Position numbers and translations under genes: made by a program. The notes below the pieces were generated by a model, which was given only the letters and a program-made list of their open reading frames with translations, made no database searches and was not told where the DNA came from. From an uncultured Lachnospiraceae bacterium (GTDB lineage: Bacteria; Bacillota; Clostridia; Lachnospirales; Lachnospiraceae), in contig USJG01000153.1 in assembly GCA_900554925.1 (NCBI GenBank), forward strand, positions 1 to 5,512: a DNA stretch of 5,512 bases, given 5' to 3'. This document shows, piece after piece, positions 1 through 5,437 of this stretch (the first letter of the stretch is position 1; each line of letters starts with the position of its first letter).

Positions 1-7
1 TCATAAG

Positions 8-39
8 ACAGAGTGGATGTGAGGTCCATTCTGTTTTTT
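8..39 (+). terminator. Intrinsic terminator of an upstream gene or leader
   Basis: Bases 8-17 (acagagtgga) pair with 25-34 (tccattctgt) in a 10-bp stem with one G-U pair and a 7-base loop, followed by a run of T to position 39. Bases 5-7 can extend the stem by pairing with part of the T run. This is a typical rho-independent terminator. It most likely ends a gene lying to the left of the window. Because the next gene starts only 25 bases later, it could instead be a premature terminator in that gene's leader. Confidence 0.75.
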
Positions 40-52
40 GATTTATTTAACT

Positions 53-58
53 GGAAGG
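53..58 (+). promoter_or_regulatory. Ribosome binding site deciding the start at 64
   Basis: GGAAGG lies 5 bases before the ATG at 64 and 8 before the ATG at 67. The reading frame stays open back to a GTG at 13, but that codon lies inside the terminator stem and has no ribosome site, so translation is placed at 64 (or 67). Confidence 0.7.
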
Positions 59-63
59 ATATT

Positions 64-498
64 ATGATGAAGAGTGATGATGTAAGAGTTTTGCAGGAAG
101 TTCAGAAAAATACAAAAATGGCTATAAAAGCCATTGATGCCATCAGTGAAAAAATATATGATGACAATTTGTCCATGCTGGTAACCAGGGAGTCTATGAA
201 ATATTCAGATATTTACAACAAAGCCTCTGACAGGCTGCTTGATGGAAAAGCGGCTCCTTACCGGGAATCAGGATTTCAGGATATGATGCTTAAGAATGGA
301 GTGAGAGCCAATACCATGTTTAATACCAGTACAAGCCATATTGCGGAATTGCTGATCCAGGGATCGAACAGAGGATTGACCAGCATGTGGAAGGCAATCA
401 ACCATAACGAAAAAGCAGGAAACATTTCCATGGAAGTAGCCAGGGAGCTGATGGACTTTGAGGAAAAGAACATTGAGAAATTAAAACAATATCTGTAA
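64..498 (+). CDS. Small all-helical protein of unknown function, ferritin-like in outline
   Basis: This encodes 144 residues with no signal peptide or membrane segment, so it is probably cytoplasmic. I do not recognise a named family with certainty. The composition suggests a bundle of amphipathic helices: roughly 4-30 (starting with a polar QEVQKNTKMAIKAID stretch), 33-60, 70-100 and 103-142. This resembles ferritin-like small proteins of the DUF2383 kind seen in anaerobic Firmicutes. Possible metal ligands are scattered (Glu43, His92/Glu95, His114, Glu133/134), but there is no clean ExxH pair, so metal binding is not shown. The Ser/Thr- and Asn-rich centre, NTMFNTSTSH at 83-92, may be a conserved patch. 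It stands alone between a terminator and a 246-base spacer, so its promoter must lie at or before the window edge. It is likely a real gene, with function unknown. Confidence 0.75.
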   Translation: MMKSDDVRVLQEVQKNTKMAIKAIDAISEKIYDDNLSMLVTRESMKYSDIYNKASDRLLDGKAAPYRESGFQDMMLKNGVRANTMFNTSTSHIAELLIQGSNRGLTSMWKAINHNEKAGNISMEVARELMDFEEKNIEKLKQYL

Positions 499-565
499 GT
501 GCATTTTTATACAATTTATATAAATATTTTTTTGAAACTTTTACAATTTAATTGCTTAAAGTATC

Positions 566-594
566 TTGTGATTTTTTTGGGTACGTTATATAAT
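566..594 (+). promoter_or_regulatory. Sigma-A promoter, probably for gdhA
   Basis: TTGTGA at 566-571 (4 of 6 to consensus) is separated by exactly 17 bases from a perfect TATAAT at 589-594. Transcription would start near 600-601, giving a gdhA leader of about 145 bases that contains a terminator-like hairpin and a palindrome. The match is good by inspection, but the start site is inferred. Confidence 0.6.
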
Positions 595-614
595 ACCATA
601 TGGGCAAAGAAGTC

Positions 615-647
615 AGATACACAGGATGGAAATGCCTGTGTATTTTT
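615..647 (+). terminator. Terminator-like hairpin in the gdhA leader (possible attenuator)
   Basis: Bases 617-625 (atacacagg) and 635-643 (cctgtgtat) form a perfect 9-bp inverted repeat with a 9-base loop, extendable by G616-T644 and A615-T645. The 3' arm runs into five T residues (643-647). It could end the transcript of the gene at 64-498. Because a strong promoter lies between that gene and this hairpin, it could instead attenuate gdhA or end a short RNA of about 47 bases. The segment gtattt (640-645) can alternatively pair with aaatac (660-665), which would break the base of the terminator stem. That is suggestive of switching but not proof. Confidence 0.55.
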
Positions 648-688
648 GTATGGTGTCATAAATACGTCGTAGTGTATGTTTATGCGTT

Positions 689-700
689 ATTGTATACAAT
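689..700. promoter_or_regulatory. Perfect 12-bp palindrome, candidate operator upstream of gdhA
   Basis: ATTGTATACAAT reads the same on both strands and ends 44 bases before the gdhA start codon. Its core, TTGTATACAA, fits the TGT-N-ACA type site bound by many GntR/FadR-family repressors. It also contains TACAAT (695-700), a 5 of 6 match to a -10 box, but I see no -35 partner at the right distance. The role as operator is inferred; no regulator gene is in the window. Confidence 0.4.
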
Positions 701-744
701 GATACCGTACCACAATTATACTAAACTAAAGGAGGACATATTGT

Positions 745-2079
745 ATGTCATATGTTGATGAAGTGTTTCAGATGGTAGTTGAAAAGAATCCTGCGCAGCC
801 AGAATTTCATCAGGCAGTGAAAGAGGTTCTGGAATCCCTCAGAGTTGTAATTGAAGCAAATGAGGAAGCGTACAAAAAGGATGCGCTGTTAGAGAGACTG
901 GTTACACCTGAAAGACAGCTGCTGTTCAGAGTACCCTGGGTAGATGATAAGGGACAGGTTCAGGTAAACAATGCATTCCGTGTACAGTTCAACAGTGCGA
1001 TCGGACCATACAAGGGAGGTCTTAGATTACATCCCAGCGTTAATCTTGGTATTATCAAATTCCTTGGCTTTGAACAGATTTTCAAAAACTCCTTAACCGG
1101 ACTTCCCATCGGCGGTGGTAAAGGTGGTTCTGACTTTGATCCTAAGGGTAAATCAGACAGAGAAGTAATGGCATTCTGTCAGAGCTTTATGACAGAGTTA
1201 AATAAATACATAGGGGCTGATACAGACGTTCCTGCCGGTGACATTGGTACAGGTGCAAGAGAAATCGGTTTTATGTACGGACAGTATAAGAGAATCAAAG
1301 GCGTATACGAAGGCGTTCTCACAGGCAAAGGCTTATCTTATGGCGGATCACTTGCAAGAACAGAAGCTACCGGTTATGGCCTGTTATATCTTACAGAAGA
1401 AATGCTAAAGTGCAATGGCCATGACATCAGCGGCAAGACTGTTGTTATTTCCGGTTCAGGTAATGTAGCAATTTATGCCTGCCAGAAGGCACAGCAGTTA
1501 GGAGCAAAGGTTGTTACCGTATCCGATTCAACAGGCTGGGTATATGATCCTGAAGGAATCGATGTAGAGCTCTTAAAGGAAGTTAAGGAAGTAAAACGCG
1601 CAAGACTGACAGAATATGCAGCAGCAAGACCCAGTGCAGAATATCACGAGGGCAGAGGCGTTTGGAGCATTAAGTGTGATGTGGCTCTTCCCTGCGCAAC
1701 TCAGAATGAACTTTTAATCGACGATGCAAAAACATTAGTTGCCAATGGATGTATCGCAGTAGCAGAAGGTGCTAATATGCCTACTACGATTGAAGCAACA
1801 GAATACTTACAGGCTAACGGTGTATTATTCGCACCTGGCAAGGCAGCTAATGCAGGCGGTGTTGCAACCTCTGCATTGGAAATGAGCCAGAACTCTGAAA
1901 GACTTAGCTGGACCTTTGAAGAAGTAGACAGCAAGCTTAAGAATATCATGGTTAATATTTTCCATAACCTTGATGATGCAGCCAAAAAGTATGGCATGGA
2001 AGGAAATTATGTTGCCGGCGCCAATATTGCAGGCTTCTTAAAGGTTGCAGATGCCATGACTGCTCAGGGGATTGTATAA
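745..2079 (+). CDS. gdhA: Glutamate dehydrogenase, NADP+-type
   Basis: The enzyme interconverts 2-oxoglutarate plus ammonia and glutamate in the cytoplasm, usually for ammonia assimilation. The protein has 444 residues, the normal length of the hexameric bacterial family. An N-terminal substrate domain (about 1-200) carries the Lys residues at 90 (PYKGG), 114 and the catalytic 126 (GGGKGG). The catalytic Asp is at 166 (DVPAGD), and Ser381 (EMSQN) contacts the glutamate side carboxylate. The Rossmann domain begins near 230 with GSGNVA (237-242). Ser238 and SDS at 260-262 resemble NADP+ enzymes such as E. coli GdhA, not the NAD+ enzyme of Clostridium symbiosum (GFGNVA, SGPDG). The start is supported by AAAGGAGG at 728-735, 9 bases upstream. 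It is transcribed alone: promoter candidates lie at 566-594, a leader hairpin at 615-647, a palindrome at 689-700 and a terminator at 2128-2163. No key residue is missing. The family is certain; the cofactor is inferred. Confidence 0.97.
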   Translation: MSYVDEVFQMVVEKNPAQPEFHQAVKEVLESLRVVIEANEEAYKKDALLERLVTPERQLLFRVPWVDDKGQVQVNNAFRVQFNSAIGPYKGGLRLHPSVNLGIIKFLGFEQIFKNSLTGLPIGGGKGGSDFDPKGKSDREVMAFCQSFMTELNKYIGADTDVPAGDIGTGAREIGFMYGQYKRIKGVYEGVLTGKGLSYGGSLARTEATGYGLLYLTEEMLKCNGHDISGKTVVISGSGNVAIYACQKAQQLGAKVVTVSDSTGWVYDPEGIDVELLKEVKEVKRARLTEYAAARPSAEYHEGRGVWSIKCDVALPCATQNELLIDDAKTLVANGCIAVAEGANMPTTIEATEYLQANGVLFAPGKAANAGGVATSALEMSQNSERLSWTFEEVDSKLKNIMVNIFHNLDDAAKKYGMEGNYVAGANIAGFLKVADAMTAQGIV

Positions 2080-2127
2080 GGTAAAAGTTACAACTTAGAG
2101 ATGTAAGAATTGTATAAAATAAACAAG

Positions 2128-2163
2128 AAAAATGCTTCGCAGAGAAATTTGCGGAGCATTTTT
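2128..2163 (+). terminator. Intrinsic terminator of gdhA
   Basis: Arm 2128-2141 (aaaaatgcttcgca) pairs with 2150-2163 (tgcggagcattttt) with one G-U pair. The stem continues through 2142-2143/2148-2149 to a GAAA loop at 2144-2147. The 3' arm ends in five T residues, and the complementary A run makes it usable on both strands. It begins 48 bases after the gdhA stop codon. Confidence 0.9.
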
Positions 2164-2225
2164 GACGTGAAATCAAAAATCATAGTACGTTTATTGTTAA
2201 ATAGCTTAAAAATATTCCAGAACCA

Positions 2226-2253
2226 TTGCTTTGTATAAAATTTGTGATAAAAT
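2226..2253 (+). promoter_or_regulatory. Possible extended -10 promoter for the sensor cyclase gene
   Basis: TAAAAT at 2248-2253 is preceded by TGA (2245-2247), an extended -10 arrangement. A weak -35, TTGCTT (2226-2231), lies 16 bases upstream. The inferred start near 2260 gives a leader of about 30 bases before the GTG at 2291. The region is very AT-rich, so chance matches are easy. Confidence 0.4.
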
Positions 2254-2290
2254 AGTAATAAAGTACTAAATACAGCTTGGAGGAAAAGTC

Positions 2291-3946
2291 GTGATCAAAA
2301 TTAGAAAGAGATTAAGTATATTCATAGGTATGCTTCTCTTTTCAGTTTGTATAAATAGTATCAATGTATATGCGGATAGCACAGAGAGTGAGGGCAGGGT
2401 ACTTTTTATCAGTTCTTATTCTTATGGAACTGATACAGTACAGATGCAGATAGAGGGTATTAAAGAAGGCTTTGGCGGAAGAGTCGTGCTGGATTATGAG
2501 TTTATGGATAAAAAGAGAGTGGATGATGAGGTATCGGAACAGCTATTCTATGAAAGCCTGGCATACCGATTGTCTGTAACAGAACCCTATGACGTGATTA
2601 TCCTTGGAGATGATGAGGCACTTTTATTTGCGGTTAAATATCAGGAGGAACTGTTTGCGGGAATACCCCTGGTCTTTGAAGGAGTGAATGATGCAGAACT
2701 GGCGATGCGGGTATCTGAAGATCCGTTGATTACCGGAATTGTCGAAAAATATTCCATAGAGGATAATATTGATCTTGGGCTTTCGCTCTATCCTGATGCC
2801 AGAAAGGTAGTGGCTATCCTGGATGACAGCACAACAGGAAAAGCAGCAAGAAAAGCTTTTTATCAATGTGCTGAGGAATATCCTGATCTGGAATTTAACG
2901 AGATTAACGCCTCTTCATTAAATATATATAAGCTTCGTCAGAGAATCAGTCAGGTAGGTAATGATTCTATTCTTATTTATATCATATTGTCAGAGGATGC
3001 CAGTGGAAGGCAGTATAACAATAAGGAAGCGGTGGAATTTATTGTAAATTACGCAAGAGTTCCGGTCTTACATATGGTGGAGGGAGGCATTGGCGAAGGA
3101 ATTTTGGGCGGAAATGTAGTGTCTATGAATCAATCCGGTAAGATTGCGGCCCTTATGGCAATGAATATCATCAGAGGAGAGGAAATCAGCAATATTGAAG
3201 TAATGGTTAAAAAACCTAATGTGTATTTTATAGACGAACTTGTTATGAAAAAGTTTGATCTTGACCTTTCTCTTATACCGGAAGGAGCAGTAGTGATAAA
3301 CCACCAGCCTTCCTTCTGGGAGCGCAACAAAGAGGTATTGCTGCCGGGAAGCATCCTGATAGCAGCCCTTTTGATTATTATACTTTGGGTATTGTACGAC
3401 AATTTCAGACGAAGAAAACTGCTGGTGGAATTAGAGGATGCAAGAAGCATTATGGAATCCGCCTCACAGCATGATTTCCTTACAGGGCTTCCCAATAGAA
3501 GTAAATTTATGGAGGATCTGGAGAACTGCGTCAGAACGGAGGCACCCTGCACGATCATGATGTTGGATATTGATAATTTCAAGCATATTAATGATACCTA
3601 TGGACATACCACAGGCGATGAGGCGCTAAGGCAGCTTGCAGACAGGTTAAAGGGAATGAAAACGCCTTTACTTACACCTTACCGGTTTGCCGGAGATGAG
3701 TTTATTATTATTCTCAGAAGCTGCCAGCGTAAAATTGTGGAAAAGGAAGTCGTGCATTGCTTTCAGCTTTTTGACAAACCGTTTTTGCTGGCAGGAGAAA
3801 AGCGAAAGGTGGGAGGAAGTATTGGAGTTGCCTCATATCCTGCAGATGCCAAGGATATTGAACATCTGATTATCTGCGCAGATGACGCTATGTATCAGGT
3901 GAAGAAAAGCGGTAAAAATAATTTTGCCTTTTATTTTTCAAGTTAA
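2291..3946 (+). CDS. Membrane sensor diguanylate cyclase: substrate-binding-like domain plus GGDEF
   Basis: This is a predicted one-component receptor that makes cyclic di-GMP from GTP in response to an external ligand. The 551-residue chain starts with a signal peptide (positive N-terminus, hydrophobic 8-21, likely cleavage after VYA at 26-28; Cys20 does not fit a lipobox). Residues about 33-325 resemble the ABC transporter substrate-binding family (ABC_sub_bind type), beginning GRVLFISSYSYGTD. A transmembrane helix spans about 350-369, followed by basic FRRRK and a short helical linker (374-394). The GGDEF domain runs from DFLTGLPNR (395) to the end, with metal/substrate residues Asp426, Asp428, Asn434, Asp435 and signature AGDEF at 467-471. 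The Ala variant is common in active enzymes. The product-inhibition RxxD site is absent (Thr458 and Leu461 at those positions). The GTG start is supported by GGAGGA at 2279-2284. No transporter genes adjoin it, so the binding domain is probably purely sensory. The ligand is unknown. Confidence 0.9.
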   Translation: MIKIRKRLSIFIGMLLFSVCINSINVYADSTESEGRVLFISSYSYGTDTVQMQIEGIKEGFGGRVVLDYEFMDKKRVDDEVSEQLFYESLAYRLSVTEPYDVIILGDDEALLFAVKYQEELFAGIPLVFEGVNDAELAMRVSEDPLITGIVEKYSIEDNIDLGLSLYPDARKVVAILDDSTTGKAARKAFYQCAEEYPDLEFNEINASSLNIYKLRQRISQVGNDSILIYIILSEDASGRQYNNKEAVEFIVNYARVPVLHMVEGGIGEGILGGNVVSMNQSGKIAALMAMNIIRGEEISNIEVMVKKPNVYFIDELVMKKFDLDLSLIPEGAVVINHQPSFWERNKEVLLPGSILIAALLIIILWVLYDNFRRRKLLVELEDARSIMESASQHDFLTGLPNRSKFMEDLENCVRTEAPCTIMMLDIDNFKHINDTYGHTTGDEALRQLADRLKGMKTPLLTPYRFAGDEFIIILRSCQRKIVEKEVVHCFQLFDKPFLLAGEKRKVGGSIGVASYPADAKDIEHLIICADDAMYQVKKSGKNNFAFYFSS

Positions 3947-3971
3947 AGTGTTTATGCAGAAACAGAACGGA

Positions 3972-4029
3972 AAACGGACTTTTAAATGGAACCTCGTAAG
4001 AGATAAAGGTTCTGTTTAAAAGTCCGTTT
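3972..4029. terminator. Long hairpin between convergent genes, likely bidirectional terminator
   Basis: Bases 3972-3986 (aaacggacttttaaa) are a perfect 15-bp inverted repeat of 4015-4029. Two wobble pairs (3987/4014, 3988/4013) and six more pairs (3989-3994 with 4007-4012) continue the helix, giving about 23 bp closed by a 12-base loop. It lies 25 bases after the cyclase stop and 38 bases past the hemerythrin stop, so it can end transcription from both sides. The T runs after the arms are short (three or four), which is weak for a classical terminator. Confidence 0.7.
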
Positions 4030-4046
4030 CTATCAATAATCCATAG

Positions 4047-4062
4047 GTACCACTGTACCACT
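4047..4062. repeat. Two tandem copies of an 8-bp unit
   Basis: GTACCACT occurs twice head to tail just beyond the hemerythrin stop codon. On the minus-strand transcript the same stretch can fold imperfectly (atag/ctat and gtac/gtac with a bulge). This is seen directly; no function is evident and chance duplication by slippage is likely. Confidence 0.5.
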
Positions 4063-4067
4063 ATTGC

Positions 4068-4469
4068 TTATGAGGCAGGAATCTGCTTATCGGTTTCCAG
4101 AATATGGCTTACCAGCCAGTCCGTTAAATATTTTAAAATATCTCCGATTACAGCATCCTGATCCTCATATTCTTCATCAATACTGTCAAACTCCTGTTCT
4201 TCCAGCCAATGGATAAATGCGTCGTGCTGTACTTTCTGGGTAAATAATTTCTTATAACCGATAGACTGCATATATTCTTCTTCATGAGCAAAGTGAAGCG
4301 CGGTGTATTCCTTTAATTCGTTAAAAAGTCCTTTTATCTGGTCATGTTTGTCAGGAATAAACTCTGCGTTTTTTAACTGATAGGTTTCCTCAGCTATTTC
4401 AAACAGCCTTCTATGTTCATTGTCAATAAATTCAATTCCTGTCAGGTATTCATCTTTCATTTCGTACAT
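4068..4469 (-). CDS. Bacteriohemerythrin, one iron-ligand His replaced by Gln
   Basis: This is a small cytoplasmic protein of the hemerythrin family, which holds a non-haem di-iron centre that binds O2 and in bacteria serves in oxygen sensing, storage or detoxification. The 133 residues match the usual single-domain length. Expected ligands are present: His19 (DNEHRRLFE), His59 and Glu63 (HFAHE), His82 (QHDAF), His122 and Asp127 (HILETD). The position four before His82, normally His in the HxxxH pair, is Gln78. Its spacing of 15 from Glu63 matches the canonical pattern, so this looks like a real substitution. The spacing between the first two His is longer than in classical hemerythrins (40), a small insertion around 32-45. 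Translation starts behind AAAAGGAGG (4478-4486), 8 bases upstream. Its own promoter lies at 4491-4520, in the tail of the phosphoesterase gene. The family call is firm; the physiological role is not shown. Confidence 0.93.
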   Translation of the reverse strand: MYEMKDEYLTGIEFIDNEHRRLFEIAEETYQLKNAEFIPDKHDQIKGLFNELKEYTALHFAHEEEYMQSIGYKKLFTQKVQHDAFIHWLEEQEFDSIDEEYEDQDAVIGDILKYLTDWLVSHILETDKQIPAS

Positions 4470-4490
4470 AATTTCTGCCTCCTTTTGGTC

Positions 4491-4520
4491 ATTATATCAC
4501 TACCTGATCTGCCATGTCAA
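4491..4520 (-). promoter_or_regulatory. Near-perfect sigma-A promoter for the hemerythrin gene
   Basis: On the minus strand, consensus TTGACA (4515-4520) is followed after 18 bases by consensus TATAAT (4491-4496), with TGA just before it making an extended -10. Transcription would begin near 4484, inside the AAAAGGAGG ribosome site, leaving a leader of only about 15 bases. The -35 box contains the TGA stop codon (4517-4519) of the upstream phosphoesterase gene. Confidence 0.8.
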
Positions 4521-5407
4521 CGAACCTGGAATATTCGTGAAAGAGGACATTTAGACAGAATTTCTCTGGCAACGTAAAGGGTTTTGTCTTTCCTGGCGGA
4601 AACGGTCCATTTTACTAAAGTGATCATTTGGTTTTCAATTTCCAGGCAGGTAATATTATATGGGTGAACACAGCTGCCGGTATTCATATAAAAAGGTGAT
4701 TCCGGATTAAGACGGGGTCTGTGAGTGTGTCCTGTAATTAAGTGCAGATTATGAGATTGGGCGTAGTGGTCAAGGCGCTGCTCAATCCTGTCCTTTCGTA
4801 CATAATTTTTGGCGGCGCTGGTGGGATCCAGTACGCCCAGATGCTCTAAAGGCTTCCAGAAATATCTGACGAGAAAGCGTGCCAGCCTCCAGCAGGTGGA
4901 ATTTAAAAAATCTGCCTGATGGCCATGAGTGAGAAAAAGACGACAATCCTTACCGGGAGTTTCCAAAATGATTCCCTCATAAAAAGTCAGATCAGGAAAA
5001 AGCGGCTGCACGCACAGAGTGTCTATACAAAAGTAAGAAGAATAAAAGGATTTGCTGTAGCCGCTTTTTTTCTTTTCCATATCATGATTTCCATAGATCA
5101 TATAAAGTCGGCTGCGTTTATAAAAAAGGGAAAGGAGACGAAAGGTGCTGCTGTGGATTTCTATAATTTGCCGCATATTTCTGTTTTCCCAGAGTTCATC
5201 CCCATCTCCCAGCTCAATATAGGTAAAGCCACGTTCATAATAATGGGCAAGTGCAGTATAATACAGATTTTGATTTTTAAGGAAATTATCGTTGGCATTT
5301 CCGCTGCCTCTGTGACAATCACTTATAATAACATAGCGTGTGCTGTTAGTCAGGGGCAGCACAGGGGCATTTTCGAAAGTGTGAGAGATGCGGGAATTAA
5401 AACTCAT
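4517..5407 (-). CDS. Calcineurin-like metallophosphoesterase
   Basis: This is a predicted cytoplasmic two-metal phosphoesterase of 296 residues; the substrate is unknown. All five family motifs are visible: Asp30/His32 (SDCHRG), Asp68 (LGDGDE), Asn107/His108 (YGNHD), His161 and HGH (THGHQAD), and GHTH at 226-229. There is no signal peptide or membrane helix. A Trp/Arg-rich helical insert lies around 168-215, between the last two metal motifs. The layout is closest to LpxH-like or general metallophosphoesterases, but lipid A is not expected in a Firmicute, so an LpxH role is unlikely. The start at 5407 is chosen because GGAAAGGA lies just upstream; an in-frame ATG six codons earlier (5425) lacks a ribosome site. 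The gene follows a partial gene by 30 bases, probably in one operon, and its stop codon lies within the hemerythrin promoter. Confidence 0.92.
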   Translation of the reverse strand: MSFNSRISHTFENAPVLPLTNSTRYVIISDCHRGSGNANDNFLKNQNLYYTALAHYYERGFTYIELGDGDELWENRNMRQIIEIHSSTFRLLSLFYKRSRLYMIYGNHDMEKKKSGYSKSFYSSYFCIDTLCVQPLFPDLTFYEGIILETPGKDCRLFLTHGHQADFLNSTCWRLARFLVRYFWKPLEHLGVLDPTSAAKNYVRKDRIEQRLDHYAQSHNLHLITGHTHRPRLNPESPFYMNTGSCVHPYNITCLEIENQMITLVKWTVSARKDKTLYVAREILSKCPLSRIFQVR

Positions 5408-5415
5408 GGGTAGAT

Positions 5416-5423
5416 TCCTTTCC
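5416..5423 (-). promoter_or_regulatory. Ribosome binding site deciding the phosphoesterase start
   Basis: GGAAAGGA on the minus strand sits 8 bases before the ATG at 5407. The alternative upstream ATG (5425) overlaps this site and has no purine-rich sequence before it. Confidence 0.65.
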
Positions 5424-5437
5424 ATTTAAAGATGATG

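Noticed and set aside
13..63. Extended N-terminus of the first gene from GTG at 13
   Set aside because: The codon lies inside the intrinsic terminator stem and has no ribosome site, whereas GGAAGG precedes the ATG at 64.
514..533. AT-only palindrome atttatataaat followed by seven T residues, as terminator of the first gene
   Set aside because: The stem contains no G-C pair and would be too weak. The spacer is generally AT-rich, so chance is likely.
2110..2241. Direct repeat ttgtataaaat at 2110-2120 and 2231-2241
   Set aside because: Eleven AT-rich bases repeated in AT-rich spacers is expected by chance, and no element boundaries or other structure accompany it.
2253..2268. Small inverted repeat tagta/tacta in the leader of the sensor cyclase gene
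   Set aside because: Only five AT-rich pairs, not stable enough to call a structure or operator.
3130..3582. 150-codon open frame on the minus strand inside the sensor cyclase gene
   Set aside because: It is antisense to a clear domain-bearing gene, has no ribosome site that I can see, and shows no recognisable protein features.
4068..4520. Idea that the hemerythrin and the convergent cyclase form an oxygen-to-c-di-GMP system
   Set aside because: The genes are on opposite strands, separated by a terminator, and each has its own domain set. Adjacency alone does not support a joint system.
4919..5413. 164-codon open frame on the plus strand opposite the phosphoesterase
   Set aside because: The minus strand carries all five metallophosphoesterase motifs here. 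The plus-strand translation is low-complexity and unrecognisable.
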